Assembly: GCA_951802425.1 (NCBI GenBank)
Contig: OX637796.1
Location: 3,100,001 to 3,164,000 of the forward strand
DNA length: 64,000 bases
Direction of reading: 5' to 3'
Source: Clavaria fumosa
Taxonomy: Eukaryota > Basidiomycota > Agaricomycetes > Agaricales > Clavariaceae
Numbering within the stretch: the stretch's first letter is position 1; each line of letters opens with the position of its first letter. The position numbers were made by a program, and so were the translations under genes. Positions 1 through 11,276 of this stretch are shown piece after piece. A model generated the notes under the pieces. That model was not told the DNA's origin and did not search any database. It was given only the letters and a program-made list of their open reading frames with translations.

Positions 1-2115
1 AACACCGATAAATAGTGAATCTAAGGGCGTAGCTCCGTTGCCAACGATTCAGGCATCCCTTGTCTGGTTGAAGGATCAAGGTGCGAGAATTACTTCGTAT
101 CTTGTTGATACGCTCAACGTTCGGCGACTGCAGATCATGGTGTCTTGTTCATCAAATATTGCTCTATTCTGCTTCAAGCTTTGACCATTGAAGTTGACGA
201 AGACCTGCTATTGGCAGTTTACGACTTGACACAGATTAAGGGTGCCTCTTGGGATGAGGAAGTGGAGGAGTGAGTGGCTCTCTTTCTTCGTCACCGCCGT
301 CTATGAACAATTTGTAGTCTCTCGATCGATCAAATCGAGATTACGGAACCGCATGACACAGTTGCTGATGGCCAAGACTTGTACTTCGAACTGCTTGAGC
401 TTCAGCCAATGCAATTCACCGTGTCCTTCATGCGCACGGAGCGGATAAGCAGTGGCGATAAGCGAGTTAGATTCCTCCTTCCTTCATACTTTCCACTAAT
501 CAAAGACTAGATTGAGCATACGGAATCCCTTCGCTGTAGTTGTCAACGCCCTTACAATGGCGGTGGGAAATATCAATGAAGCAACCCTGGAATTGAATGC
601 TCTCGGGATCAAGGACATGCGGCTCACTGTCCCAGAGCTACAACAACGGATAACCTATCATTACCGACAGGACGTGCTACGCCAGCTATACCGTATTCTG
701 GGTTCTGCCGACTTCATCGGAAACCCCATTGGCCTATTCACCAACGTCAGTTCAGGCGTGGCTGATATATTCTACGAACCTTTCAATGGCGTTGTGATGC
801 ACGGAAACAAAGAACTCGGCATAGGGATCGCCAAGGTATGGCTTGGACAATTTACTAACCGTATCCGCTGACACGTCGTTCCATAACTAACAAGGGTGCT
901 GCAAGTTTTGTGAAAAAAACGGTTTTCGGATTCTCGGATAGTGTCACCAAAGTCACTGGGAGCGTAAGCAAAGGTTCGCTTCCCTTCAGCTGCTGTCCAT
1001 TTCCAGTTCACCAAACTTTCTGAGAAGGTCTTTCCGCTGCGACATTTGACCAAGAATATCAAGACCGCAGAAGGATAACGCAGAGGCGCAACCGTCCTCG
1101 TCACGCTATGTATACCAACTCTTGTCCTTCCTTTCTGAGTATTTGCTTATATGTACTTAAGTTACGGCGTCACGGCAGGGGGTGAAGCTTTTGCTAGTAG
1201 CCTTGCCAGTGCTGTTGAGGGCATTGTTGTGCGTCAAAGCATCTCATCGCTTGCGCACAATTGGCTAATCTCTGACCAGACCAAACCTATCGAAGGAGCC
1301 GAGACCGAAGGGGCCTTTGGTTTCTTCAGTGGAGTTGGGAGAGGTTTGGTTGGGTAGGAATTCAGAATGCATTGCGATCTGTGACTAATTGATTGTCATA
1401 GCCTGGTCACTAAACCTGTTGTTGGAGTGTTTGATCTAGCTTCAAACGTAGCAGAAGGTGACTCAAGTGCCGCATCGTATCGTCTGATCAAGCTGACCTA
1501 TATAGGTATTCGCAATACAACGACCGTTTTCGATACACCTCGACGAGATCGCGTCCGTCTTGTGAGTCCCTGCACCTGACTTTTACTTCGTACCACATGA
1601 TCTTGACTGGCTTATTGCAGCCACGTCATACCCCCGCCGACGGAATCTTGAAGGTTTGGCTTTAAATATTCGTCGTTTTCCTGCATTCACATTGGTATCT
1701 CAGCCTTATTCTGAGCGTGAGGCGACCGGTCAATATTGGCTCAAAGATCTAGAAAATGGCTCTTACAGAAATGAGTTGTACGAGGCCCATATTGGTCTGC
1801 CATTGAATTTGGTTTCGGGTGCAAATCTCTGAAGTTTATTTTTTAGCCTCACCGGGGGGAGATAATGTAACCCTTCTAACTCAATCGCGCATCCTCTCCT
1901 TCTGGTCAAACAAATTGAAGCTGGAGTGGGACCTGTCCTTCACACAGATCAAGGGCGTTTCCGTGGAGGACACTGGAATTCGCCTTGCTCACAGATCAGG
2001 ACCGCAACAGGACCGCTTCATCCTCATCACAGATAAATCCACTCAAGCTTGGTTCTTCTCTCGAGTGGCAGCGGTTGTCAAATCGTTCAACGCAAGGAGG
2101 CACATGGATTCTTAG
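1..2115 (+). CDS. VPS13: VPS13 lipid-transfer protein, 3' part (5' end outside window)
   Basis: C-terminal part of a VPS13 protein, a long bridge-like carrier that moves phospholipids at membrane contact sites. Spliced exons read in order: a segment ending in an IKYCS...LLLAVYDLTQIKGASW stretch, then SIRNPFAVVVNALT, then the hallmark ILGSADFIGNPIGLF and SGVADIFYEPF motifs of the VPS13 C-terminal region, then FVKKTVFGFSDSVTKVTGSVSKG, and finally a PH-like end with WSNKLKLEWDLSFTQIKGV. At least six short introns are visible (for example donors near 112, 268 and 834). The stop at 2113-2115 fits the expected VPS13 end. The beginning, including the N-terminal chorein domain, lies upstream of the window. 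The next gene is convergent, about 210 bp away. Family assignment is very secure; individual splice sites are by eye. Confidence 0.93.
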
Positions 2116-2328
2116 ACGTCACGGTTATAGATATTCCACTGTATTTGAGCCCTTGGATATAACAATATGTGTACAATGCAATAGAATGACGCAATGTGCA
2201 GATCTCATGAGCAATGCGACGAAGATACGCGTGCCCAAGCAAGCGGGCGCTCAGGGAGGGAAATATGGTTCATAGAATGGGGTATAATGATACTAGTATG
2301 CCGGCGATCGGAATGGCACACAGAAAGT

Positions 2329-5300
2329 CTAATATGTAGGATTGGAGTGACGGGCTGCAGCAACCCGATCCGCAGCCGTAACCACCGTGTCGTCGCTGGG
2401 AGCCGGACTGGCCGGTGTGACAACCGTAGTTGCTGTGCTCGATCGTGACCGCTGTTTTCCATGCTCTGCCCGACCTCTGATAAGGTGCAAACTTTTTGGG
2501 ACCTTGCCAATTTTTTCATGGGTGTCGTCTGAAGTTACGACAGTGATAACCTCCGGTTGAGTGGCTTTAGGATCCTCTTCATATGCGCCGTAGCTATCCC
2601 GAGGGCTCGCGGAATAGGCACTTTGGAAGTCGGTGTCAGAGTCTTCGGTGATTGCGCTAACAGGTCTACGCGTTGCTGCCGGCGAGATTTCGGTGGACGT
2701 TATTTCCACCGAAGAGGCAGGTATGACATCATGGGACGTGTTCTCTTTCGTGGCAAGGGGCTCGATGTTGGCTTCGTCCATCGTTTGTGGCGTCACAGTG
2801 AGATCGGATTCAGACGGTATCGTCGCCATCAACTCGTCAGGAGGTGGCTTAGGAGATGCCGCAGAAGATCGCTGTTCATCATGGTTTGGACTGTTCTCCT
2901 CTGCTAGAGTGGATGAGGTTTCGCTTCGATTTCGGTTCTTTTTCGCCCTGGCTTTGCTGGCCGCACGCTTAACAGTTCGAGAGGAGCGTGAACGATGGGT
3001 AGATTCGGACAAATCAGCATCGCTCTCGACGCTTGTTGAGTACCCGTGTTTGGTCTTGATACGGGCTAGCCGTTCCGCAGCTAGCGCACTTTCCAGCTAG
3101 TATTTGAAGATGTCGTCAGTGGCATGGCACAATAAAAGGCCTAAGTCCAGACACACCTTCTGCTGGATTTCGAGGACCTTTTGAGCGATCCTATCAGATC
3201 TCTGGCTGATGCCCTCATCGACAGCCGTCATACCATCTTGAGGCGCATCCAACTGTGACGCAGAGAATCGCTTCTTCTTTGCCGCCGAGACAGGTTGATC
3301 CTCCTCCTCCTCCTCCTCAACCTCCTCGATCGCTCCCGTCGCACGCTCAGACTGGCTTATGATGCTCTGCCCGCTAGGAACTGATGTCTCTGCCAGCGTA
3401 GAGTCTGTCGAGGTCGATCGAAGCGGCTTCATGGTGACTTCGCTGGCTTTACGAGTACGTGCACCTGTGCTAGATGCGTCAGACCCAGGACTTGACGGTC
3501 GGTCCTCTTCATCCTCATAATCGGAGTCGTCGATGTCCACAGCCATAGATTGCAAAGCGCGCTCTATTTGAGCCTCGACTTCCGCGACCATCTCGGCGCG
3601 TTCTTGCTCCATCTTCTCCATAGTCTCTTTCATCTTCTCGAGCTCAACCATGGCATCTTTGTGGGCTGCCTCAGTATCCTTGAGTTCTAAGGAAATTCGA
3701 TGTCAAATACAGTCACAGGTGAGTCTGAGATCACCCACGATTCTGCAGCTTGGACTTCTCAGCAGCCGTGAGAGTCACCAAACCCGACAACCGCTTCGTC
3801 TCCCTCTGCTCCTTGTTGATCTTCGCCCTCAGCTGATTGGCCTCGGCACTGAGCTTCTCCGCATACTGCTCAAACGTGACGAATTTGTCTCTCCACAAGT
3901 CTGACTCGGTCATGAGGAAGTTCAGCCTTCGCGAAAGGCGACCAATCTTCGTCTCGAGGTCGTCCCGCGCATCGACAAAGGCAGAAGCACGTTTGCGGAT
4001 CGAGAGCTGGATCAATTGTTCAGCTTCCGTTAGACGAGGCAAGCGTCGCGCTGCCCCGAAAGACGTGATACGCTTCAAGAACGACGGTTTCTTGAACTGA
4101 CAACGCGAGAGAGAGTAGTTAGACTGGGAGACGACAGAGGAAATTTGGCGACATACTCTATCTTGCAGCACAGCGTCGAAAGCTTGAATGATGCGTGTCG
4201 AGTGCCACCACTCCGGCGGCTTGATCGTGTCGGCCACCGCAGAGGAGGAGGCCCCGCGCTTGGCTTGAATTTTGCATACAGGGCGGAATCTGCCTGCTGG
4301 GAAGGCCTCCTTGAATTCACTACAACGGGGAGTCGTTGAGCAGACGATAACTATGGAGGCAAGAGGAAACACACCTGGGAACAAAGTGATCAGGATGGTA
4401 ATGCGGCTCAAACGCCTGTAGCAATCTTTGACGATATTTATCCCGCTGTTGCTTTGTAGAAATAATACCAATAGGGGGGCTCGGGCAACTCCTGCGCGCA
4501 AGTTGGCCGTCAGCGAAACATGTTTGAAGGATGTTTATTCCTAGCCAAACTTACAGATAATTTATATCGCTGAGAAATAATTATGTATCAAAACAGGCAC
4601 GCGATTTTCGGCGAGTACTCACAGATCACATACACAAACTTCGGGAGCAGGCCTGACGCTATACCTGGCCTCAGTAGCTAGACCAAGGATCCATGGGCCG
4701 GGGTCATCGATATATATTTTTGCGTCGCGCGAATGAACAGACGGGAGTGCGATACCAGTCCATCCCCGGAGCTCGACGAGGTACTTGACTGTGGAGATGG
4801 CAATCTGCTCTTCACCGTAAGCAAGGGTCACCAAATGCGGGGAAACCTTAACGCACCCCGAGCATGGCAGGGTGACGGGAGAAGAACAGGACGCGGCCCG
4901 TAGGCGAGAGTGCCATCTGCGCGTGCATGATGAATATTGCGGACAAGACAAAAGAGAGACACCGAACCTCGCAGATCGTCAAGATATTATCGATATTCAG
5001 ACATTTGAACAGCGGCCACATTGTGAAGTTGACGTCGACCAGTCCGCGCCCGAAGTCGAGGCCCCCTGGAAAGCGAGCGATGACTTCAAGACTGGTCTCG
5101 CCATTGTCGACTTTGCCGCTGGCGTCCAGCTTAATGAGGTCACCTGCGCGCGGGGCGGGATGGGCGAGAATCTTGGAAATCTGAAGCGTGTGTGACTGTA
5201 CGTCTTTCGAAAAGCGTGCCCAAGAAAGCGTGAGATAGTCGCGCATCAGGTCGTAGATCGGGTGACGCGACACCAACGCTGTAATTTCATCAGCCAGGAC

Positions 5301-6904
5301 GAGGTCAATTGAGCCAAACTTCACTCACTGAGCGCGTAAGGCAACCAGAAAACGGTATCGCCAGGGAGGAAAAGTGTACTTTCACCGGGACCATGTCCAA
5401 TGGTGCTCACTTCAAAGTCGCTCTCGCTCATCGCGCCGTCACCTTCTTCTGCGTCGGTCTCTCCGTCCGTAGCCCAAGGGCCCTTGGAGCCCTTCTTCGC
5501 GCTCCTCCTGGCTTGGGCACGGAGATCAGAGCCGGTTGAGCCGCTCACGTCGGCACGAAGGCTCTTAATGCGTGAGGCAACAGCGGATTGGGATGACTCC
5601 TTGCGCGAGCGACCAGCCTCGAGGGTGCGGCGAATGGCACCGCTACGCTCCGCATCGGCGTGCGACCACACAGTAAGGCACACGCCATGGTAGGTGATGG
5701 TATTCGCGCTCCCGCCAGCGCTCGCCTGGCCGATGTTGTTTGTATTGGCGATGGCGCCGACGGGCGCAGTTGGGCTCCGGCTGAGGATGCTCGGTGGACC
5801 CAGGAGGCCAGAGGTGGGCCTGACTTGCGCGTATGGGTCGTCCATGTAGGGATAGGCGAAGCTCGCGGCAGAGGAGCGGTGGTCCGCATTGGAGATGACG
5901 GAGGCACGGAGGAGATCACCCGAGGCTGTAGGCGCCAAGGGCGTGTTGGGAGCCGGGAGCGTGAATGTGAAGGTGTGGATTGTAGACGCGGGTTGGAGGG
6001 TTGAGGCGATGACCTCGACCTCTCGAGTGAATGATAGCTTGCAATGACATGAGTAACTTGCGTATGGTCGAGGAGAGAAAATAATCACCTTTAAAGCTTT
6101 GGACAACATCTTGCCCACCTCTTGTTTGCTGAGTGCTCCTGCGCCCTTCAAAACTTCACTGTCTGACTTGCCCTTTTTCTTCTTTTTGCCACCACCGGCG
6201 CCGGGACTGACGGTGCTGCCAAGGACTTCAGGTCTCCACCATCTATTAACGGCGCCCTCACTGTGGTGCAGACCAAACACAGAATCGGGATCCGCCAGAG
6301 TCCATGTATGGGGAGATTTAGGGAGCCCCGAAACGATATAGAGGGAGGTGAGAGGAAGGGTGGGATTGAAGGAGGGTGAAGGAGGGGGGTCGCGATACGA
6401 ACGAGAGGAGACGATGGAGGTGCGAGTGGAGGCGGGGATAGGCTCCATGCTTCTGCGATGCTTGATACCTAGGACGCGGGAAGCCTTATCACGAGAGGAG
6501 ATGGAGCCAACGCTTTCGATCGTGACAAAGTCAAGTTCGTCGGCGAGGGCGTTATCTTCAGCAGCGTAGTCTACAGTGCCGTTTGCGTTTGCGTCCTTGC
6601 TAGTACTGGCACTGGTTTGATTAGTAGAGGTATGTTCGGACTTCTGCGCGGCAGAAATGTTGATGACAGGGGGCTGGTCCTTGTTTGGATCGCGGGACGT
6701 TGAAACTGTGGAGCGATTGCTGAAGCCAGAGGAAGCGCGATAGGAAGGCATTGAACCACGGACACCCCTGCCAGCGTCTGGTGGGTCTAGAGATGCGTCC
6801 GACCATCGAGACTTGATGAATCTATCGGCAATGGTAGTCGCTGGTGTCGAGGTCGAGGTTGAGGTCGAAGGTCTCGCCGGAGTACGTTTCGTGAGGGTAG
6901 TCAT
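2329..6904 (-). CDS. DENN-domain protein with C-terminal coiled coil
   Basis: Multi-exon gene for a large DENN (uDENN-cDENN-dDENN) protein, a family whose members mostly act as guanine exchange factors for Rab GTPases in membrane traffic. The start chosen is the ATG at 6904 (MTTLTKRTPARP). A Ser/Thr-rich N-terminus leads into uDENN-like sequence (LYIVSGLPKSPHTW). The core is unmistakable: DTVFWLPYAL, ALVSRHPIYDLMRDYLTLSW, LFKCLNIDNILTICE, then ALSPTGRVLFFSRHPAMLG and KIYIDDPGPWILGL. After about position 4080 comes a long coiled coil (LETKIGRLSRRLNFL through MKETMEKMEQERAEM), then acidic and Ser-rich tail sequence with a Glu run. One 51-nt intron near 6021-6071 is in frame and stop-free, so it can be mistaken for coding. 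Another (about 3100-3159) joins EIQQK to LESALAAERL. Rab target unknown. The 3' end at 2329 is the least certain part. Confidence 0.85.
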
Positions 6905-8041
6905 AGCGGTCTGCGCGTGGAGATGGGAGAAACACAAGAAGAGGGAAAAAATGACGGGGAGCGAGATGGGGCGGGAAAATGAGAACTGACCAATTGAGCC
7001 TCCGCTCAGCGCCCTCTCGCTAGTGAACACAAATTGATCAATGCTGGTTTGCAAGGAAGGGCGTCTTCACCCCCCCTTCTACTGTCACTTCTGGTTTGCC
7101 CTTCAATACTGGGCAGAAACTCTTGCTCCGTCGCGCCGCTCCCTTCCTTGAGGAGCGTACAAACCTTTTTGCCAGCGTTTACGCCTGGGCGGGCTAGTAA
7201 TTTATTATTTTTTGATTTGTCCGTTTTTCGATTTCTTTTTTGTTTTCGTTGAACCAAAGGTGACATATACGGGGATTTCTGGAGAGATCGTGGCAGGGTC
7301 ATCCCGATTCGGATCTCGATCATTCCATTGCACGTGGTGTCAATTCTCACGCTTAATTTGTATTCTCCGCCTTCTTCTCTTCCTTGTTGTTGTTCACCAT
7401 TATGCTAATGGCGGTTTAGTGCATCGTTGCTTGGGTTAAGAGTACGTTTCTCTTTGGTCTTGGTAGGTCGACAAACTCTCTTTCTCACCGTTAGGAGATT
7501 GTCGGGCCTTTCTAGGCCGCGTTTCCATTGGATCCAAGCTGTCGAACGCACGCCCCTGGCGCCCTGACAACGGAATCCTTCTGACAGTATTCTTCTGTCC
7601 ATCTTTTCTTACGTGATCGCCGTGGACATTCTCCGCCTTTAATCCACTCACACGCAAGGGAGACACACACGAGGCATCCATATCAACGCGCTTGATTGTG
7701 CTCTAACCTACGAAAACTCTCCATTCTCACATGCCTTTTTTTTAACGATAACCGAGTAGGTGGTGGACGCCCAGCATTTTCATTCGAATGCATTTGCACT
7801 TTGATTGTTGACTTCTGCATTCTGGGGATATCAGACACATCAGACGACTCTCGCAGCCGAATCTCTTCAATCACACTGAGGATCACCAATCACCACCCCC
7901 TTTTGCCGTCTCATGCAAAGGTAAAATCAAACACTCGCAAATACAAACGTACATACAGACAACCGTGCATCGGAACCATTCTGCCAACGGAGCCATTCTG
8001 CCAACGGAGCCATTCTGCCAACGGAGCCAAATCGGTCCTCT
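6905..8041. other. Intergenic, no gene recognised
   Basis: About 1.1 kb between the DENN gene start and the end of the MetE-like gene (tandem, both minus strand). Open frames here are short and show no family motif. It holds CT-rich sequence (7040-7420) probably belonging to the DENN gene's 5' flank, and a 3 x 17 bp tandem repeat just downstream of the MetE-like stop. Confidence 0.6.
7976..8026. repeat. 17-bp tandem repeat, three copies
   Basis: Three perfect head-to-tail copies of CCATTCTGCCAACGGAG (7976-7992, 7993-8009, 8010-8026). It lies 16 bp past the stop codon of the MetE-like gene, so it is probably in that gene's 3' untranslated region. No function is evident. Confidence 0.95.
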
Positions 8042-9749
8042 TCAATGTCCCCATATTTCCTTCGCCGCTTGCACCAACAAACTCAATTTCTTTATCATGT
8101 CCTTTTGAGGTGAATGCGTCAGAGCGATCCTTTTCCAGAATAAGCAACGAGTACCTCCTCTGTGATCGGGTTCCCCTCCCAAACCGAGGCGAAGCCGCAT
8201 TGCGTGCCAATTCCGAGCCTTATATTTCGATTCCATTCGTCGCTATTCTAAGAATTAGTTAAAGCCACGCACTGGTTTAACGCTTGCTCCTTGGTCCGCT
8301 TGATTTCTCCTCTAGTCATCGCCTCAGCCGCCTCGTGGATCCGTGCTTTGAGTTCTTCAATGGACTCCAGCTGCTACCCGTGTCAGCAACAGGCCCAAGC
8401 TACATATATCGGATCCGTGACCCGCAAAGGAGAACGCACGAACCTTGGGAGACTTCGTAGTCATGATCCCCAAGATGGCAGTCTTCGTTAACGGCAACTC
8501 CTTCAGAGGCTCGAAATCGCCGGCGCGTTCTGTGTCATACTCCAGCTGCAAAAATAATCGTCACAATAGTCGCCCTGATGCACCGCCAACGAAGTCTCAC
8601 ATGGAATGAGTCGACGTCGAGCTCCCCAAAGAACTTCCGCGCTATCTTCTGATATCCGCCTTCGCTAAACCAGACTCCACCCTTGAAGTTCCCCCTGCAG
8701 CAGTGCACACTGAGGATTAAATCGCTCGGGCGATCGCGCGTGCAAGCGTTAATCGCACGAATATACGTATCCAGGACAGCTTCGGGGTCCACAGGAGTAT
8801 CCTGGGCCTTCATCCCGGAGAGCATGAAGTCGGAGCAAAAGAAGCAAAAGTTCGGGTCATCAAGTTGGATACGGCCTTGAAGAAACAATGAGAAATAGGA
8901 ATTTGGATGGAACGCGAGAAACGTACGGCAACCCAATTCGTAGAGGTCCTTGAATTCTTCGCGGTAAGCCTTTGCAAGATCTTCGAAATATTCATCTGGA
9001 TTAATAAGCATCGCATATTCATCTCTCTGCGCTAGCACATGACATTCAACCAACCGTCATTCTTGTAAACAGACGAATCATAGGCCTTGTCCGATCCGTG
9101 AGGCAAATGGAACCACGTTGGGGGACACATGGTAATCTTAATGTTCGGGACATCCTGTCGCAGCACTTCAGTATTGGCATTTGATGTGATTATAAGCAGA
9201 CACCAACTTCAGGTGCAACCACGCTCTTCAAGTATTTAAAATCTTCGGTGAAGAATGGCCTAGCGCGCTTGATTTTGCCCTGCACCCGTATTCAGCAAAG
9301 GGAAGATGATCGCAGGCGGGACAAGCTTACCTTGCAAATAAAGGTCTCACTTTGGGTAAGACCCCATCCTGACATGACGGCAATATAGGGCACATATGGC
9401 TGAGGAACCAAATGTCAGACATTGGTCTCTAGCCGTGGACGGCGACCTCTACCTTTAATTTTGACATGGGGTGGTTTGGGATCTTGGTCATGCCATCGAG
9501 ATTTTCAAACACGCCGTCGTAGAACCATCGCCTCCTCATTTCGCCATCCGTGATTATTTTCAAGCCAACATCTTTCTGCAACTTCGCTACGTGCTTGACG
9601 GCCTCATCCTCTGCGTCCTTTAGGTCGGGGGAAGAGTAGGTGAATGGACCGAGGGCTTCTCGCTTCTTGTACAAGACTTCTGGGCGCAACAGTGACCCGA
9701 CATGCTCTGCTCTGAAGGGGGGATCAAGATTCAACAGCTTGAGGGACAT
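8042..9749 (-). CDS. MetE/UROD-like protein (stand-alone cobalamin-independent methionine synthase C-terminal type)
   Basis: Enzyme of the UROD/MetE-like barrel superfamily, resembling only the catalytic C-terminal half of cobalamin-independent methionine synthase. Start ATG at 9749 (MSLKLLNLDPPFRAEHVGSL); a TATATAA box lies about 60 bp upstream, too close to the next upstream in-frame ATG (9806) for that one to be used. Visible: RAEHVGSLLRP, ITDGEMRRRWFYDGVF, IKITMCPPTWFH, ELGCRRIQLDDPNFCFF after splicing, LSVHCCRGNFKGGVW, LEYDTERAGDFEPL and TQCGFASVWEGN. The His-x-Cys, Glu and distal Cys expected to hold zinc are all present. The end is reached only after removing a 54-nt-class intron and a 53-nt intron (GTACTC...AAAAG), giving a tail AKEIWGH. 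The true substrate is unknown: these fungal and bacterial paralogues are not shown to make methionine. Confidence 0.85.
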
Positions 9750-10263
9750 TGTGGGAAGTGTTGGGGTACAGAAGTGATGGCGGACAAGGGGCACGTACCT
9801 TTTCACTGTTATATAAAAGGCCCCATCCTGTACAACTATGAGCCGCTTCTACTGTAATATGAAATCAGCTGTCGTTTGGCTATAGGTCATCTGCAAGGAT
9901 TTGAACAGAAGGTTCTAACCTACAGTAACTGGCTTACCCCGCCTGACCGTCACCGGTGCGCTGGTCCTCCGTGATGATTATAATAAAGTTTGCGATAAAT
10001 ACATGCACACATAATATCAAGCATGCCCCAACAACTTCAGCCACAGATACTCTGACCAGACCACAAATTCGCTCTGCGGTACACAAGGTCTTAAGGTGAG
10101 CATCAATTTCCTTCATCGCTCGTCCGCCGGGGTAGTCTGTGAGCGATTGGAACGTCTGAAAGTGCAGCCAAGGGGCTCACGACACCGACAATCACGTTCT
10201 TCCCGTCGGATGGGTCTACGAATAGCTGGATGACCCGCACCTCTTCTATTGCAGGCTCTCACC
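9750..10263. other. Divergent intergenic region, MetE-like / RPL13
   Basis: About 510 bp between two divergent start codons. Apart from the TATA box noted at 9809-9815, nothing specific is recognised; short frames here look like chance. Confidence 0.55.
9809..9815 (-). promoter_or_regulatory. TATA box of the MetE-like gene
   Basis: TATATAA on the minus strand, 60 bp upstream of the chosen ATG at 9749. The spacing fits a transcription start shortly upstream of that ATG and supports it over the ATG at 9806. Confidence 0.5.
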
Positions 10264-11071
10264 ATGGGTTTCCGGCACAACAACGGTACGTGCTCGCGAC
10301 ATACGTCCGCGCACCGCAGTCGCTCACCCGCTCCATCCCCCAAATTCGCCGTGTCCAGTCCTCCACGGTAACCACTTCCGCAAAGACTGGCAGCGTCGCG
10401 TGAAGACCTGGTTTGACCAACCGGGGCGCAAAGTCCGGCGCCGTCTCGCACGCAAGACCAAAGCCACGCGGCTCGGCGTGCGCCCGCTGACGCTCCTCCG
10501 CCCCGCCGTGCGCGGCCAGACCGTGCGCTATAACCGCAAGCTGCGCGAGGGCCGCGGGTTCACCCTCTCGGAGCTCAAGGAGGCCGGCATCGGCAGGAAG
10601 GAGGCGCGTGGCGTGGGCATCGTCGTTGACCACCGGAGGCGGAACCTCAGCGAGGAGGGCAAGAAACTGAACGTGGAGCGGCTCAAGGCGTACAAGGCGC
10701 GCCTGATCGTCTTCCCTCGCAAGACCGGCAAGCCAAAGAAGGGTGACTCGACCGTGCGTGCACTGTCGTTCTTGCTAAACATATACTCATCCTACGAATG
10801 CAGGGGGACGACCTCAAGGCTGCGACTACCCGTCTCCCGGTACCTTTACCAGAAGCTTACCCCGCAGAGCTTCCGCGTAAAATCACTGCCGAGGAGCGCG
10901 AATTCGAGGCATACACGACTCTCCGGACCGCACGCGCCAATGCACGACATGAAGGTGTTCGAAAGATTCGGGCCGCCAAGGTCAGTTTCCGCTCTCCATT
11001 TTCTTCGTCGCAGCTACTGAGGCGTTCGCTTTATTCAGAAGGAGGAAGAGGAAGCAGCGAAGAAAAAGTAG
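10264..11071 (+). CDS. RPL13: 60S ribosomal protein L13 (eL13)
   Basis: Large-subunit ribosomal protein eL13. Four exons can be placed exactly: 10264-10285, 10359-10753, 10804-10980 and 11039-11071, giving 208 residues, the usual family length. The start MGFRHNN joins across a 73-nt intron to VLHGNHFRKDWQRRVKTWF, a near-invariant eL13 beginning. Further on, FDQPGRKVRRRLARK, LRPAVRGQTVRYN, RGFTLSELKEAGI, ARGVGIVVDHRRRN and LIVFPRK are all family-typical; the lysine-rich end KEEEEAAKKK sits on its own tiny last exon. The very short first coding exon is common in fungal ribosomal protein genes. Convergent with the desaturase gene. Confidence 0.97.
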
Positions 11072-11276
11072 TACCACTCATGTCGAGGGCTTTATTCACT
11101 ACGCTTGCAGTATTCACCATTTTGCGCCTGGTCCTTATAAATGCGTCTTCTACATATGCATCTGTGAGATCGGACCGCGCCATCTATTCAAGGTCGAGGT
11201 GATAGACAACCAGCTCTCGTGTCCTTCTATTATGATCTAGTGCATCCATCAACGGCTGAATTAAATATTGTCCGCT

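Noticed and set aside
3300..3322. CCT trinucleotide run as a microsatellite element
   Set aside because: It encodes a short Glu tract in the DENN protein tail; reported there.
10113..10633. Minus-strand open frames over the RPL13 5' end
   Set aside because: They are antisense to well-supported RPL13 exons.
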